Origin: Chryseobacterium aureum
Lineage (GTDB): Bacteria; Bacteroidota; Bacteroidia; Flavobacteriales; Weeksellaceae
Reading direction: 5' to 3'
Length of the DNA stretch: 64,000 bases
Assembly (NCBI RefSeq): GCF_003971235.1
Contig: NZ_CP034661.1
Location: 2,232,001 to 2,296,000 of the forward strand
In this document: positions 9,647-20,006 of the stretch, piece by piece
Layout of the letters: every line of letters begins with the position of its first letter
How positions within the stretch are numbered: the first letter of the stretch is position 1
Notes under the pieces: generated by a model
What the model was told of the DNA's origin: nothing
What the model saw: the letters and a program-made list of their open reading frames with translations, nothing else
Database searches by the model: none
Position numbers and translations under genes: made by a program

Positions 9647-10600
9647 ATGAAATCATTGAAAGTCGTTTTTTTAGGGACTCCTGAGTTTGCAAAAACTTCT
9701 TTGGAGGCCATCCATCAATCTCACCATCAGGTGGTAGGTGTCGTAACAGTAGCTGACAAAGCCAGCGGCCGCGGACAGAAAATACACCAATCACCGGTAA
9801 AAATCTACGCAGAAGAAAATAATATTCCTGTTTTTCAGCCGGAAAAATTAAGAAATCCCGAGTTTTTGGAAGAACTGAAAAAACTGGATGCTGATGTTTT
9901 TGTAGTCGTAGCATTCAGAATGATGCCAAAGGTTCTTTTCGAAATGCCTAAAATGGGTACTTTCAATCTTCACGCCTCCCTGCTGCCAGATTACAGAGGA
10001 GCAGCCCCTATCAATTATGCGGTTATCAATGGAGAAGAAAAATCCGGAGCGACTACATTCTTTATTAATGAAAAAATTGATGAAGGGAATATTCTTCTTC
10101 AGCAGGAATTGGAAATTTTACCTGATGAAAATGCCGGAAGCCTTCACGACAGATTAATGGAAATGGGTTCAGGATTGGTCGTTAAAACATTGGATGGGCT
10201 TGCTGAAAATACGATTGAAGAAAAACCGCAGCCCCACGTAGAACATCCTAAAAATGCTTATAAAATCTTTAAGGAAGATACGAGAATCAATTGGGAACAG
10301 CCTTCCAAAACTGTCCATCAGTTTATTTTGGGGATGTCTCCTTATCCCGCAGCTTTCACTACTTTAAAGATTGAAAACGAAGAGAAAGGTCTAAAAATAT
10401 TCGGGGGTAAATTTGAACGTACTGATCACGGGAAACCGGCTGGAACCTTAGATATTTCAAAAAATGAATTTAAAATCTATACTCAGGACGGGATCTACTA
10501 TCCGCTGGAGCTTCAGCTGGAAGGCAAAAAAAGAATGAATGTAAAAGATTTTCTGAATGGTTTCAGAAACTTTGATGAAATAAAAATGGGGCTGTCTTAA
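9647..10600 (+). CDS. fmt: Methionyl-tRNA formyltransferase
   Basis: Formylates Met-tRNAi using 10-formyl-tetrahydrofolate before translation initiation. At 317 residues it has the usual family length. The N-terminal formyltransferase domain has VVFLGTPEFA, the signature NLHASLLPDYRGAAPI (catalytic Asn/His) and the loop EKIDEGNIL with its catalytic Asp. The C-terminal OB-like domain contains FKEDTRINW and MSPYPAAFT, typical of Fmt. A hairpin terminator overlaps the stop codon. Confidence 0.96.
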   Translation: MKSLKVVFLGTPEFAKTSLEAIHQSHHQVVGVVTVADKASGRGQKIHQSPVKIYAEENNIPVFQPEKLRNPEFLEELKKLDADVFVVVAFRMMPKVLFEMPKMGTFNLHASLLPDYRGAAPINYAVINGEEKSGATTFFINEKIDEGNILLQQELEILPDENAGSLHDRLMEMGSGLVVKTLDGLAENTIEEKPQPHVEHPKNAYKIFKEDTRINWEQPSKTVHQFILGMSPYPAAFTTLKIENEEKGLKIFGGKFERTDHGKPAGTLDISKNEFKIYTQDGIYYPLELQLEGKKRMNVKDFLNGFRNFDEIKMGLS

Positions 10601-10619
10601 AAGTGAGACAGCCTTTTTT
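10590..10619 (+). terminator. Terminator overlapping the fmt stop codon
   Basis: Stem GGCTGTCT / AGACAGCC (10590-10597 with 10605-10612) followed by TTTTTT. The stop codon lies in the loop side. Confidence 0.8.
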
Positions 10620-10620
10620 A

Positions 10621-11093
10621 TAGAAATTCAGCGTAACTATGATCACTTTACGGGTCATATTTTTTTTGATCCTTAAGACGGAATACAGGTGATTAAGATT
10701 ATTTTCCACTAATAAACAATCATCAATTCGAAATACTTTATACCGGTTTTACCGGACCAACTGCTATTTTCAGCATAATTATATCATCGGCTTTTGTAGA
10801 ATTCTACCTGTTTATCTGGATGTAAAAAGATAATAAAGAAAATAAAGCGTCAATTAAAAAAACATTCATTTTGTTTGATTTATATATATTACTGATTATC
10901 AATAATTTATATTTTTGAGTGAAATTGAGGGTCTAAATGAGTGCGATCGAGGGGATGTCTCGTTCTCATGTAGTATTCATGTTGGGTTATTATTGCAAAC
11001 GTTTTGATGAAAAAATACTACCGTAAATGTAAACGCATGACAGAGATTTTTTCCAAACCAATACCCTCTTACTAACACACAAATTAAAACACA
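10621..11093. other. Intergenic region with weak ORF remnant and promoter-like sequence
   Basis: No convincing gene. A short open stretch near 10728-10826 reads as a hydrophobic peptide (TGFTGPTAIFSI then FVEFYLFIWM) with no start codon. It could be the end of a decayed membrane-protein gene. A TATATTTTTG box near 10908-10917 resembles a -7 promoter element. It would give a long leader to the downstream short ORF and secreted-protein gene. Confidence 0.3.
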
Positions 11094-11162
11094 ATGAAAA
11101 AAAACAGACTTAACATTTCTCCAAAAGATCCATTTCGCAAAGATGATCTTGTTCGTTTATAA
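11094..11162 (+). CDS. Very short ORF (22 residues), possible leader peptide
   Basis: An ATG after an A-rich leader opens a 22-codon frame, MKKNRLNISPKDPFRKDDLV plus RL, then TAA. It is lysine/arginine rich and has no signal peptide. It lies 143 bases before a secreted-protein gene on the same strand. It could be a leader peptide, a remnant, or chance. Only the start context and composition support it. Confidence 0.25.
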   Translation: MKKNRLNISPKDPFRKDDLVRL

Positions 11163-11305
11163 CGGACTATTAAAATCTTAAAAATTCTTACAGCGTATTT
11201 ATTTTAAAATACGTGTTCATTACATTTTTCCAATTTACAAACGTCTGAATGCTATAGCAGATTCAGAACAGTAAAACTATGACTTATAATTAGTAAAATA
11301 TAACA

Positions 11306-12667
11306 ATGATGAAAAAACATTTAATTACACTTTTAACTCTTACAGGTATCGCTACGTTTGGCCAAGTCGGGATCAATACTCCTAATCCTAATCTTAAAGC
11401 CGGTCTGCATATTTCCGAACGTATTAACGAGAACAGTGCAACCCCTGATAATTTTAATGGGTTACTGATTCAAAGGTATACAACCTCGGAAAGAAACAAT
11501 ATCAATCCGGGAGAAAAAGAAAATGGCCTTACCATCTACAATAAGGAAACCAACTGTTACAATGTATGGAACTGGAATGGTTCCGCTTCTGCGGGAGACT
11601 GGGCACAATTCTGTGGAGAAAAGCCTTCTACAGTAATATTTTCAGACTGTAGCACAATTAAAGTAATAGGCACTTATAATATAGATGAGCCTGTAACGAA
11701 CCAAAACGTTCATATTGATATTCCTGTGAGAGTAACAGGTTTGGGATCATACAATTACTCCACTACAGTCAACGGAGTAACTTTCGTTGCACAGGGCACT
11801 TTTACAAGCATTGGCCAGCAAACAATAAGTATGTATCCCACATCAGCAGCAGGAACACCTTCTACCGGTACCTATAATACCACGATCTCATCAATTGGGA
11901 GTTCAAAGGTCAATTGTAATGTTCCCGTCAACTTTATCAGTAGAACAACTTCTGTTTTAAAGATTATTAATATTAGCGGAACAAATTATTCCACAGGGCT
12001 TATCACCGGATGCGGAAGCTATAGCTCCAGCAATGCGGCAGGTAAAATAGGCACATGGCTTACTTCGGGTCAGGCACAGTCAATTGCCGGCGTAGCAGGC
12101 ATTCAGATCAAATGTGTAGACCCGACAAATATTGCCGATTTAAGCGATGAATTAAAGACAGCATCTATTGTTTACTTAAATGGCCGTACAAGTACTGAAT
12201 CCAACAGCGGAACCATTGCTGTATTAAATGACTGGTATAAAGCTGGTAAAGGTATTGTAATTGATCAGGGGGATGAGCTTCCTGAAACACAGTTTGCACA
12301 GGGGTTAGGTTTTTATATTGAATCAGGGACTACAAGTACGATTTCTATTACAGCAAGTGCCTTACCACAAGTTCTCATTTCACCGGAAGGATATACGCTT
12401 CCGGCAGTAACACCTACTACGATAGCTACCCAGGGTGCCAATGCTGCCTTTGTAACCTCTACAAACGGGATTGTTTTTGGTTCTAATTCTTCTTCAGGGG
12501 TCATCAGACGATATTTATATGCTGACATTACCAGTAATCAGGGTATCGGGAATGATAAAGGAGCATTCATTTTTGGAGATAAAAGCGGAGCCAATACAGA
12601 TACCAATACATTCGATTTGTGGAAAAACATTTTTGCATGGGCTATCCATAATGCGCCGATACATTAA
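11306..12667 (+). CDS. Secreted hypothetical protein with flavobacterial 'GINTPNP' N-terminus
   Basis: 453 residues with a signal peptide (about 1-20, ending TFGQ). The motif VGINTPNPNLKAGLHIS follows, common at the start of large secreted flavobacterial proteins that resemble tail-fibre or adhesin heads. It then has a Ser/Thr/Gly-rich beta-type region. The second half (from about residue 220) reads like a flavodoxin or glutamine-amidotransferase-like fold (NISGTNYSTGLITGCG, LNDWYKAGKGIVIDQGDEL). No T9SS sorting domain is visible. Function unknown; export is well supported. An ATG at 11309 is an equally good start. Confidence 0.7.
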   Translation: MMKKHLITLLTLTGIATFGQVGINTPNPNLKAGLHISERINENSATPDNFNGLLIQRYTTSERNNINPGEKENGLTIYNKETNCYNVWNWNGSASAGDWAQFCGEKPSTVIFSDCSTIKVIGTYNIDEPVTNQNVHIDIPVRVTGLGSYNYSTTVNGVTFVAQGTFTSIGQQTISMYPTSAAGTPSTGTYNTTISSIGSSKVNCNVPVNFISRTTSVLKIINISGTNYSTGLITGCGSYSSSNAAGKIGTWLTSGQAQSIAGVAGIQIKCVDPTNIADLSDELKTASIVYLNGRTSTESNSGTIAVLNDWYKAGKGIVIDQGDELPETQFAQGLGFYIESGTTSTISITASALPQVLISPEGYTLPAVTPTTIATQGANAAFVTSTNGIVFGSNSSSGVIRRYLYADITSNQGIGNDKGAFIFGDKSGANTDTNTFDLWKNIFAWAIHNAPIH

Positions 12668-12683
12668 TTTTTTGAACAATATA

Positions 12684-12710
12684 AACCGTCATAAAAAGAC
12701 GGTTTTTTTT
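12684..12710 (+). terminator. Rho-independent terminator
   Basis: Stem AACCGTC / GACGGTT with an ATAAAAA loop and a run of eight T, 16 bases after the secreted-protein stop codon. Confidence 0.8.
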
Positions 12711-12729
12711 AATTAACTAATATTTAGAT

Positions 12730-15700
12730 ATGAAAATTAAAATATTTTTATTTCTTATAGGTTCTCCAATGTGGATATTTTCACAGAGTATATTCCAGAT
12801 GGAAGTCACCAATCAGAACAGTGATGTGGAAATCATGCAAAATAACACGGCGAGTTTTGTCAGTTCAGATTTAGAGCTTGCAGGAAAAGACGGGGTAAAC
12901 CTTCAGGAAACCTTTTTGCGTTTTGATGGTATCTCCTTACCGGCAGATGCTGTTATTAACAATGTTCATCTTATTTTTTACGGAGATGAGGCAAGTACAT
13001 CTTCTACAACACTGAAGATTACCGGAGAAATAGGAAGCTCACTTCCCTATCCCACATCTACTGCAGCATCTACAGGTTTAAATTTAAAATCCAGAAACTA
13101 TTCCACAGGTTTTGCGGAATGGATCACTTCCGGATGTGTAGTGGATCAGGAATACCTATCACCGGATCTTAAAAATGTTTTCAGTGAAATGTTTACGAAT
13201 GCTGGGCTTACTGATGCCAGCCTTGCCTTCCGTATTCAGGGGAACGGGCAGGGAGCCTTTACGGTAAAGTCATATTCTGCCGCAGTTGGAAAAAGACCTA
13301 AGCTGGTTATCAATTACTCTACTCAGACCGCGACAGTTACAACAGTGGTTTCGTCAGGAAATAATGATGCTGAACAAATTCTTACTAATGGGAATATGGA
13401 TTTGGCAGGGGGAATTTTGGAACTGGGAGGAAAATCCGGGCTTACGCCACAGATCACCGGTATCAGATTTGAAAATGTACAGATTCCTGCTGATGCTGAA
13501 ATTACAAAAGCCTATATTGAATTTTATGCCTACGGAACCAATCCTAACAATGCGGAACTTGTTTTTCGTACAGAATTAGGAAATGCCCCGGTTTATACAA
13601 CTGCCAACAGTACTATTTCAGGAAGAAACTATTCCCAACGCAAAGTAAAATGGGTGACTACTCCATGGACATCGGGAAATACAGTATACAAAAGTGCCGA
13701 TTTAAAAGAAATCATCAACGAAAATCGTTTAAGCGGCTGGCAGTCCGGACAGGCACTTGCTTTTAAAATTGAAGGGAATGACGGAAATGCTACAGCCTGG
13801 TCTGTAAACGGATGGCCGAATTATCAGCCTAAGCTTGTCATTGAATACAAAAATAACGGTACCGGGCCAATCGTAGGACCTGCCCCTCAGGATGAAACCT
13901 TAAGAAAATATGTTTCTATCGGGGAAAATGACGGTATACAGAATCTTTCTACCGGCGGAATAGATTTAGGGAGAGGAATTCTGGAACTGGGAGGAAAATC
14001 CGGGGCAACAGCACAAACTACAGGGATCAGGTTTGAAAATATCCAAATTCCAGCCAATGCTTACGTTACGGATGCTTATATTGAATTTTATGCGTACGGA
14101 AACAGCAGTAATGCCCTGGTGAAAATTTCTTCTGAAATGGCAAATGCTGCGGTGTACAATACTGCTTCAGCGAATATTACAAAACGTAATTACTCATCAA
14201 TATTTGTAGACTGGAATACAGGAAACTGGACCTCAAATTCCAGGTACAGGACCTCAAACCTCAGAAATATTGTTGACCAGGCAAGAATAAACGGCTGGCA
14301 GTCAGGAAATTCATTAGCATTTAAACTTGAATCAGAATCCGGGGGAGCCAATGTATATTCAAGAAACGGTTCAGAGCTTTACCAGCCAAGACTGGTTATT
14401 GAATATCTAAATAATAATACAGGTCCTGCAATTGATATAGAAAGCAATCCTGCCAATATGAACAGGCTTTACATCAATGAAGTTTCCTCAGAAGGTACCC
14501 AAAGCCAGCAAGAAGACTGGATTGAAATTTATAACGACCACGATTATCCGGTTTATTTCAATAAACAGAGTAGCGGAATGTACCTTTCTGATAAAAATGC
14601 AAACCGTACTTTAAGTGAATTGAAAGACATTTATATTCCTGCAAAAGGATTTACAGCTTTTATTGCAGATAGTGATCCTTCTAAAGGCAGCAACCACCTT
14701 AATTTTGGTTTAAGCTCAGATGGTGAGACTGTTTATTTTTCAAGAAAGGTTAACGGCAATGTGATTCAACAGGATGTTTTAACGTATCAGAATATTCCTT
14801 ATAATCAGACCATGGGAAGACTCCCAAATGGAACGGGAAGTTTAGTTAATTTTATTAAACCTACTTATAATACTTCGAATCATGATGGAAAGCAGCGTGT
14901 TGATCTTGGTTTCAGCAAGACAAGAGGGGTTTATGATGCAGGATTTGACCTGACAATTTCTTCACCGGCAGGAACTACGGTAAAATATACTTTGGATGGA
15001 AAAACGCCATCAGCAACAGTAGGAACAGTTTACACAGCACCTATTGCCATCAGCAAAACCTCAGCAGTAAAAGTATATGCCTATGACACAGCCGGAAACA
15101 ATTCGGGAGTTGTAGCCCATACTTATGTTTTAAGAAACAATTATGCTAATGAAACTCCCGCAGACGGTTACTGGCAATGGTATTACAAATCCAATATCAC
15201 GGCTGCAGAATATGCCCAGGCAATCGGGGAAGTTCCCATTGTATCGGTAACCACCAATTCTGAACCTGGCACAATATGGGCTGAAGCTTCCGTAGAATAT
15301 ATCGACAATAACGTTTACAGCGGAAGAAAAAATTTCTTCAGTAATTCCCTGACAAAAAGGTTCGGGCAGGAAAGCTTGGGCTTCTACAATCCTAATCTAA
15401 AATTAAAATTCAACAGTGATTCAGGAGTAAAAAAGGCTAATTATAAATTCTTCGACGATTATCCGAATGATGCTTTTGAAAATCCGGGTAAAATTCAGAC
15501 TTTAGAATTAAAACAGGGTCAGGATAATGCCTCCCGAAATGTTTATAATATCGGGTTCATGAGATTCAGCGAAAAAATATCAATGAATCTTCAGAAGGAA
15601 ATGGGGAAATACGCGTTGAATACCCGCTACATCAATCTTTTTGTCAATGGTAAATACCGTGGGCTGAAAACCTTGAGGAATGACTTTAACCCGAATAACC

Positions 15701-17475
15701 TTGAAGAAATTTTCGGGGATGATGATGATCATTACACGAAAGTAAATCTCCAGGACGGGTACTTTACCGGAGGCATTGTAGAAGCAGGAGACGGAAGCCA
15801 GAATGTATGGAATAATATCAGAAATACTGCGTCCGCCAAGAAATTCCAGGATTTCAAAAAACTGGTAGATGTTGATGATTTAATCAAGTTTCAGCTGGCA
15901 TTTATGTTTACCGATACTGAGAATGAAGCGGTGGCTATTATGCACAATACCAATCCTGATGTAATGAAGGCTAAATTCATGATCAATGATACAGATGGGT
16001 CCTTCTTCGGAGGCATTACATATTCTTCCTCAGATGTATCGATGCCTGCAAGAGGATTTGCCGGAGGAGGAGGTAATTATAAATTTAAATGGCTGTACTC
16101 GCCGGGCAGTATGAATGGTCCGGGGGGACTTTTCGGAAACTTCATGGGTTCAAATACCAATGCCACAACCGGAAACCTGGAGTTTAAAACTTTAGTAAAA
16201 GATGCTGTTCTGCACTATATGGGACCTGCGTCAGGGAATTTTGCCGGAGCAGATGGGGCTGTATTATCTGTGGGGAATGTACAGCATAAAATTCAGAGTA
16301 CAATGACTGAACTGGACAGATTATATAAGCTTGATGCAGCCTACATGGGTTATACAGGAAATGTTTACGAACAGTGGAAAAACGTAGACGGGCCAAGAAT
16401 TATTGCCCAGGTTCCGGAGAGGGTTTCATTCAACCTGAAGAAGTGGCTGGAATATAATATGGCACACACCCTGATGCCTAATGAAATTCCCACCTCTTCG
16501 ACAATCAAGAAAACAGATCCTATCCAGATCAACAACCCGAATTCAGGGACTCAGGTTTATTATACATTAAATGGTACTGATCCGATGGGGAATGACGGGG
16601 TAGTTTCCCAGGAAGCTTATCTCTATAATGGAACGTTTACTTTACCGGTCGGAACCTATCATTTGATGACACGTGCCTTCACTACCAATAACTGGGGACC
16701 AAAGTCTTCAAAAACAATTAAGGTTGAAGACGTGAATCCGGGTAAATTTGTTATCACAGGAATTAATTACAAGCCTCAAACCAATGCTGATGCAGAATTC
16801 TTAATGATCACAAATGCAGGGGGAGCCAACCTGGATGTTTCAGGATATACCATTACAGATGCTTTTACTTATACTTTCCCACAGGGGACCATCATTTCCC
16901 CGAATCAGACAATCATGCTGGTGAAAAATCTTACATTGGTTACAGGTTTCAGCCAGTATAACAAATTCCAGTGGACCAGCGGCAGCCTTAGTAATTCCGG
17001 TGAACCGATTACCTTTAAGGACACTTCAGGTAACACAATAGATTATGTATCTTTTAGCAGTATCTTGCCATGGCCTACTGAAGCTAACGGGCTGGGATCT
17101 TATCTGAAACTGATTTCTTCTGATCTGAATAATGAACTTCCGGAAAGCTGGAAAGCGGAATCAATTTCTACTTCTTCTGCTTTTGCCAAAGCGAAAACAG
17201 CAAAATTAGATGAGCAGAAAATAACATCGGATCTTGTAACGGCAAAAGGCCAGGAAATTAAAATTTATCCTGTTCCAATGAAGGATATTTTATTCATCAA
17301 CATCAATGAAGAATCCATGATTTCCATTTACAATGCGGCAGGACAGATTGTGAAAACAAAAAAGCTTAGCGCAGGAAAAGATTCTATTGATGTATCCGGA
17401 CTTAGCCAGGGGGGATACCTTGTAAAGATTCACGGTGAGAAAGAATCTAAAGTTTTCAAAGTTACAAAAGAGTAA
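12730..17475 (+). CDS. Giant T9SS-sorted CotH / lamin-tail domain protein
   Basis: 1581 residues. Signal peptide 1-19. Three related modules of about 185-195 residues (from about 20, 200 and 395) share the core GGILELGGKSG ... TGIRFEN ... YIEFYAYG. A lamin-tail domain starts near 577 (RLYINEVSSEG ... QQEDWIEIYND). A chitobiase-like C-terminal domain follows (VKYTLDGKTPSA), then a CotH-kinase-like region at about 860-1230 (RYINLFVNGKYRGLKTLRND). A second chitobiase-like unit (VYYTLNGTDPMG), a second lamin tail and a T9SS type A C-terminal sorting domain (IYPVPMKDILFIN ... GGYLVKI) close the protein. CotH proteins can be protein kinases; the substrate here is unknown. It is predicted to be exported by the type IX system and attached to the surface. 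Confidence 0.88.
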   Translation: MKIKIFLFLIGSPMWIFSQSIFQMEVTNQNSDVEIMQNNTASFVSSDLELAGKDGVNLQETFLRFDGISLPADAVINNVHLIFYGDEASTSSTTLKITGEIGSSLPYPTSTAASTGLNLKSRNYSTGFAEWITSGCVVDQEYLSPDLKNVFSEMFTNAGLTDASLAFRIQGNGQGAFTVKSYSAAVGKRPKLVINYSTQTATVTTVVSSGNNDAEQILTNGNMDLAGGILELGGKSGLTPQITGIRFENVQIPADAEITKAYIEFYAYGTNPNNAELVFRTELGNAPVYTTANSTISGRNYSQRKVKWVTTPWTSGNTVYKSADLKEIINENRLSGWQSGQALAFKIEGNDGNATAWSVNGWPNYQPKLVIEYKNNGTGPIVGPAPQDETLRKYVSIGENDGIQNLSTGGIDLGRGILELGGKSGATAQTTGIRFENIQIPANAYVTDAYIEFYAYGNSSNALVKISSEMANAAVYNTASANITKRNYSSIFVDWNTGNWTSNSRYRTSNLRNIVDQARINGWQSGNSLAFKLESESGGANVYSRNGSELYQPRLVIEYLNNNTGPAIDIESNPANMNRLYINEVSSEGTQSQQEDWIEIYNDHDYPVYFNKQSSGMYLSDKNANRTLSELKDIYIPAKGFTAFIADSDPSKGSNHLNFGLSSDGETVYFSRKVNGNVIQQDVLTYQNIPYNQTMGRLPNGTGSLVNFIKPTYNTSNHDGKQRVDLGFSKTRGVYDAGFDLTISSPAGTTVKYTLDGKTPSATVGTVYTAPIAISKTSAVKVYAYDTAGNNSGVVAHTYVLRNNYANETPADGYWQWYYKSNITAAEYAQAIGEVPIVSVTTNSEPGTIWAEASVEYIDNNVYSGRKNFFSNSLTKRFGQESLGFYNPNLKLKFNSDSGVKKANYKFFDDYPNDAFENPGKIQTLELKQGQDNASRNVYNIGFMRFSEKISMNLQKEMGKYALNTRYINLFVNGKYRGLKTLRNDFNPNNLEEIFGDDDDHYTKVNLQDGYFTGGIVEAGDGSQNVWNNIRNTASAKKFQDFKKLVDVDDLIKFQLAFMFTDTENEAVAIMHNTNPDVMKAKFMINDTDGSFFGGITYSSSDVSMPARGFAGGGGNYKFKWLYSPGSMNGPGGLFGNFMGSNTNATTGNLEFKTLVKDAVLHYMGPASGNFAGADGAVLSVGNVQHKIQSTMTELDRLYKLDAAYMGYTGNVYEQWKNVDGPRIIAQVPERVSFNLKKWLEYNMAHTLMPNEIPTSSTIKKTDPIQINNPNSGTQVYYTLNGTDPMGNDGVVSQEAYLYNGTFTLPVGTYHLMTRAFTTNNWGPKSSKTIKVEDVNPGKFVITGINYKPQTNADAEFLMITNAGGANLDVSGYTITDAFTYTFPQGTIISPNQTIMLVKNLTLVTGFSQYNKFQWTSGSLSNSGEPITFKDTSGNTIDYVSFSSILPWPTEANGLGSYLKLISSDLNNELPESWKAESISTSSAFAKAKTAKLDEQKITSDLVTAKGQEIKIYPVPMKDILFININEESMISIYNAAGQIVKTKKLSAGKDSIDVSGLSQGGYLVKIHGEKESKVFKVTKE

Positions 17476-17495
17476 TTTTAACCGATTTCAATATA

Positions 17496-17533
17496 AAAAA
17501 GAGGCCGTCTCCTAAATTGAGACGGCCTTTTTG
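17496..17533. terminator. Bidirectional terminator between CotH-protein gene and ribB
   Basis: Stem AGGCCGTCTC / GAGACGGCCT with a seven-base loop, A-run before and T-run after, between convergent genes. Confidence 0.85.
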
Positions 17534-17582
17534 TACTTAAAAAAGGGCTGGAAAGTGCATTCCAGACCAGAAAGATTATATT

Positions 17583-18704
17583 TTATAGCTGTACCATCTC
17601 AGTAACCTCTACATCATATCCTCCAACCTGAGGTTTGATGTTAGGGTTTTGAGTGATTACTTTAAACTTATTGATTCCTAAATTCTTTAAGATCTGCGTT
17701 CCAATTCCATAATCTCTGTAATTGTAGGCTAATGTAGGATGCTGCTCCTGACCGTCCTGATAGTTCAGGAACTGCTGAAGCTTTCTTAAGGTATTTTCAG
17801 AATTAGAAACGTTATTGATGAAAATAATAGCTCCTTTTCCGGCTTCATTGACCATTCGGGTTACTTTTTCCAGTAACGGCTTCTCTCCGTTGTTCAGTCT
17901 TGTTAATACATCGAAATAAGAATCTGAAGACTGTACTCTTACCAAAACAGGTTCATCTACAGTCCATGCACCTTTGGTTAAAGCAAAGTGAATCTGATCA
18001 TTTGAAGTTTCTCTGAAAGCATAAAAATCAAAATCACCGTAATGCGTTTTTACTTTTTTCTCTTCAAGTCTTTCTACCAGATTTCCTTTTTTAAGCTGGT
18101 AGTGGATCAGATCTTCAATGGAAACGATTTTCATATCGTGCTTTTGAGCAAATGCGTGAAGTTCTGGCAAACGGGACATTGTACCATCCTCGTTCATAAT
18201 CTCACAGATTACCCCTCCTTCTTTCAATCCTGCCAAATGGGTCAGATCAATAGCTGCTTCAGTATGTCCGGCTCTTTTCAATACCCCTCCTTTTCTAGCA
18301 CGAAGCGGGAAAATATGCCCAGGTCTCATAAAGTCTGTCGGCTTGGATTTTTCATCCATCAGGGCTAAAATAGTTTTTGCTCTGTCGCCAGCAGAAATTC
18401 CGGTAGATGTTCCGTTACCCAGCAAATCAACCGATACTGTGAAAGCAGTTTCTTTAGGATCGCTGCTTCTGCTTACCATCACTTCAAGACCAAGCTCATC
18501 ACATCTTTTTTCAGGAAGCGGCATACAGATCAGCCCTCTTCCGTGAAGTGCCATAAAATTGATAATTTCCGGCGTTGTCAGTTCTGCAGCACAAAGAAAA
18601 TCACCTTCATTTTCTCTGTCTTCATCATCTACTACTATGATTATTTTACCATTTTTAAGGTCTTCAATAGCCTCTGGAATAGTATTTAATTTAATATCGG
18701 ACAT
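17583..18704 (-). CDS. ribB: 3,4-dihydroxy-2-butanone-4-phosphate synthase with degenerate GTP cyclohydrolase II-like domain
   Basis: The N-terminal ~200 residues form a complete DHBP synthase for riboflavin synthesis. Motifs are VDDEDRENEGDFLCAAE, HGRGLICMPL, RPGHIFPLRAR and GHTEAAIDL. The C-terminal ~165 residues align in layout with GTP cyclohydrolase II (ending YRDYGIGTQILKNLGI), but the zinc-binding Cys-x10-Cys-x-Cys region is missing. The corresponding segment reads VLVRVQSSDSYFDVLTRLN, without cysteine. The second domain is therefore unlikely to hydrolyse GTP. A separate functional RibA would be needed elsewhere. Confidence 0.92.
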   Translation of the reverse strand: MSDIKLNTIPEAIEDLKNGKIIIVVDDEDRENEGDFLCAAELTTPEIINFMALHGRGLICMPLPEKRCDELGLEVMVSRSSDPKETAFTVSVDLLGNGTSTGISAGDRAKTILALMDEKSKPTDFMRPGHIFPLRARKGGVLKRAGHTEAAIDLTHLAGLKEGGVICEIMNEDGTMSRLPELHAFAQKHDMKIVSIEDLIHYQLKKGNLVERLEEKKVKTHYGDFDFYAFRETSNDQIHFALTKGAWTVDEPVLVRVQSSDSYFDVLTRLNNGEKPLLEKVTRMVNEAGKGAIIFINNVSNSENTLRKLQQFLNYQDGQEQHPTLAYNYRDYGIGTQILKNLGINKFKVITQNPNIKPQVGGYDVEVTEMVQL

Positions 18705-18758
18705 TTTTACTTTTTATTTGTGCAAAGATACTCATAAAAATAAGCATCTGCCAACTAA

Positions 18759-19775
18759 TTATGAATGGTTTATTACGCTTTGGATAGAGTTCGCTGCTGC
18801 TCTGAAAATCTCATAAGACCTCAGTCTTTTCTGATGGTCATAAATGTGAGAATTGATCATCAGTTCATCAACCTGGAATTTTTCCTGGAAATCTTCAAGT
18901 TTTTCCTGAATTTCAGCCTGATCTCCTATCAATGTATATCTCAGTTTCTGCAACACCATAGATTTTTCCATGGGCGACCAGATTTCATCCATATCATCTA
19001 CCGGCGGGGCAAAAGGTTTTCTGTCGTTTCTTACAATATTGATAAATGCCTGAAACAAAGTGGTAGAAATTTTATGAGCTTCTTCCGAAGTTTCTGCTGC
19101 TACCCCATTTACACAGGCAATGATATAAGGCTTATCTGCATATTTTGAGGGTTCAAAATGCTCTCTGTATATTTTAAAAGCCATTTCCATCTGTTCAGGA
19201 GCAAAATGTCCTGCAAATGCATAAGGCAATCCCAATTCTGCTGCCAGCCAGGCGCTGTCTGTACTTGATCCCAGAATATAAAGCGGAACATCCAGTCCTT
19301 CTCCGGGAATGGCCCGAACCATCGCATCTGAATTTTCTTTTGAGAAATATCTCTGAAGTTCAAGGATCTGTCTCGGAAACTGTTCGTTGATAATGGCGGG
19401 GTTCCTTCCTAAAGCCTGAGCTGTCAGCCCATCCGTTCCCGGAGCTCTTCCTAATCCAAGATCAATTCTTCCGGGGAAAAGTGATTCTAATGTACCGAAC
19501 TGTTCTGCAATCACCAGAGAACTGTGGTTGGGAAGCATAATACCTCCTGAACCTACTCTGATCTTTTTTGTTCCATTGGCAATGAAGCCTATTAAAACGG
19601 AAGTTGCTGAGCTTGCAATGCTCTCCATATTGTGATGCTCTGCCAGCCAGAATCTTTTATAGTCTAAATTTTCAGCGTGATTAGCCAATGATAAGCTGTC
19701 CTGAAAAGTATCGTGAATGCTTTTACCTTGCTTTACGGGAGCAAGATCTAAAACAGAAATTTCAAAATTTTTCAT
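18759..19775 (-). CDS. LLM class flavin-dependent oxidoreductase
   Basis: 338 residues of the luciferase-like monooxygenase superfamily, a flavin-dependent TIM barrel. Characteristic segments are [11 protein letters not shown] at the N-terminus, [36 protein letters not shown] and [13 protein letters not shown]. The substrate cannot be told from sequence; members of this subgroup (YceB/YhbW-like) mostly lack known substrates. It is transcribed leftward and separated from ribB by 54 bases, so the two may be one transcript. Confidence 0.9.
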   Translation of the reverse strand: MKNFEISVLDLAPVKQGKSIHDTFQDSLSLANHAENLDYKRFWLAEHHNMESIASSATSVLIGFIANGTKKIRVGSGGIMLPNHSSLVIAEQFGTLESLFPGRIDLGLGRAPGTDGLTAQALGRNPAIINEQFPRQILELQRYFSKENSDAMVRAIPGEGLDVPLYILGSSTDSAWLAAELGLPYAFAGHFAPEQMEMAFKIYREHFEPSKYADKPYIIACVNGVAAETSEEAHKISTTLFQAFINIVRNDRKPFAPPVDDMDEIWSPMEKSMVLQKLRYTLIGDQAEIQEKLEDFQEKFQVDELMINSHIYDHQKRLRSYEIFRAAANSIQSVINHS

Positions 19776-20006
19776 AGTGAGATCGTTAATTTTTCCAAAG
19801 GTGACAAAGTATCACCTCTGGCAATTTCATAATTTTAAATTGGGTTCTTAAAACCAAACAAATTTAAAACATAAAAAACGTATTAGTTACTTTTTGTAAT
19901 TAATAAAAACAATTGATCAGTTCAGGGAAAAACTATTGGAATAAAATTTTTGTTTATTTGATTTTACTTATAAGATTTTGGGTAAATTGCAGTATCAAAT
20001 CAGAAC

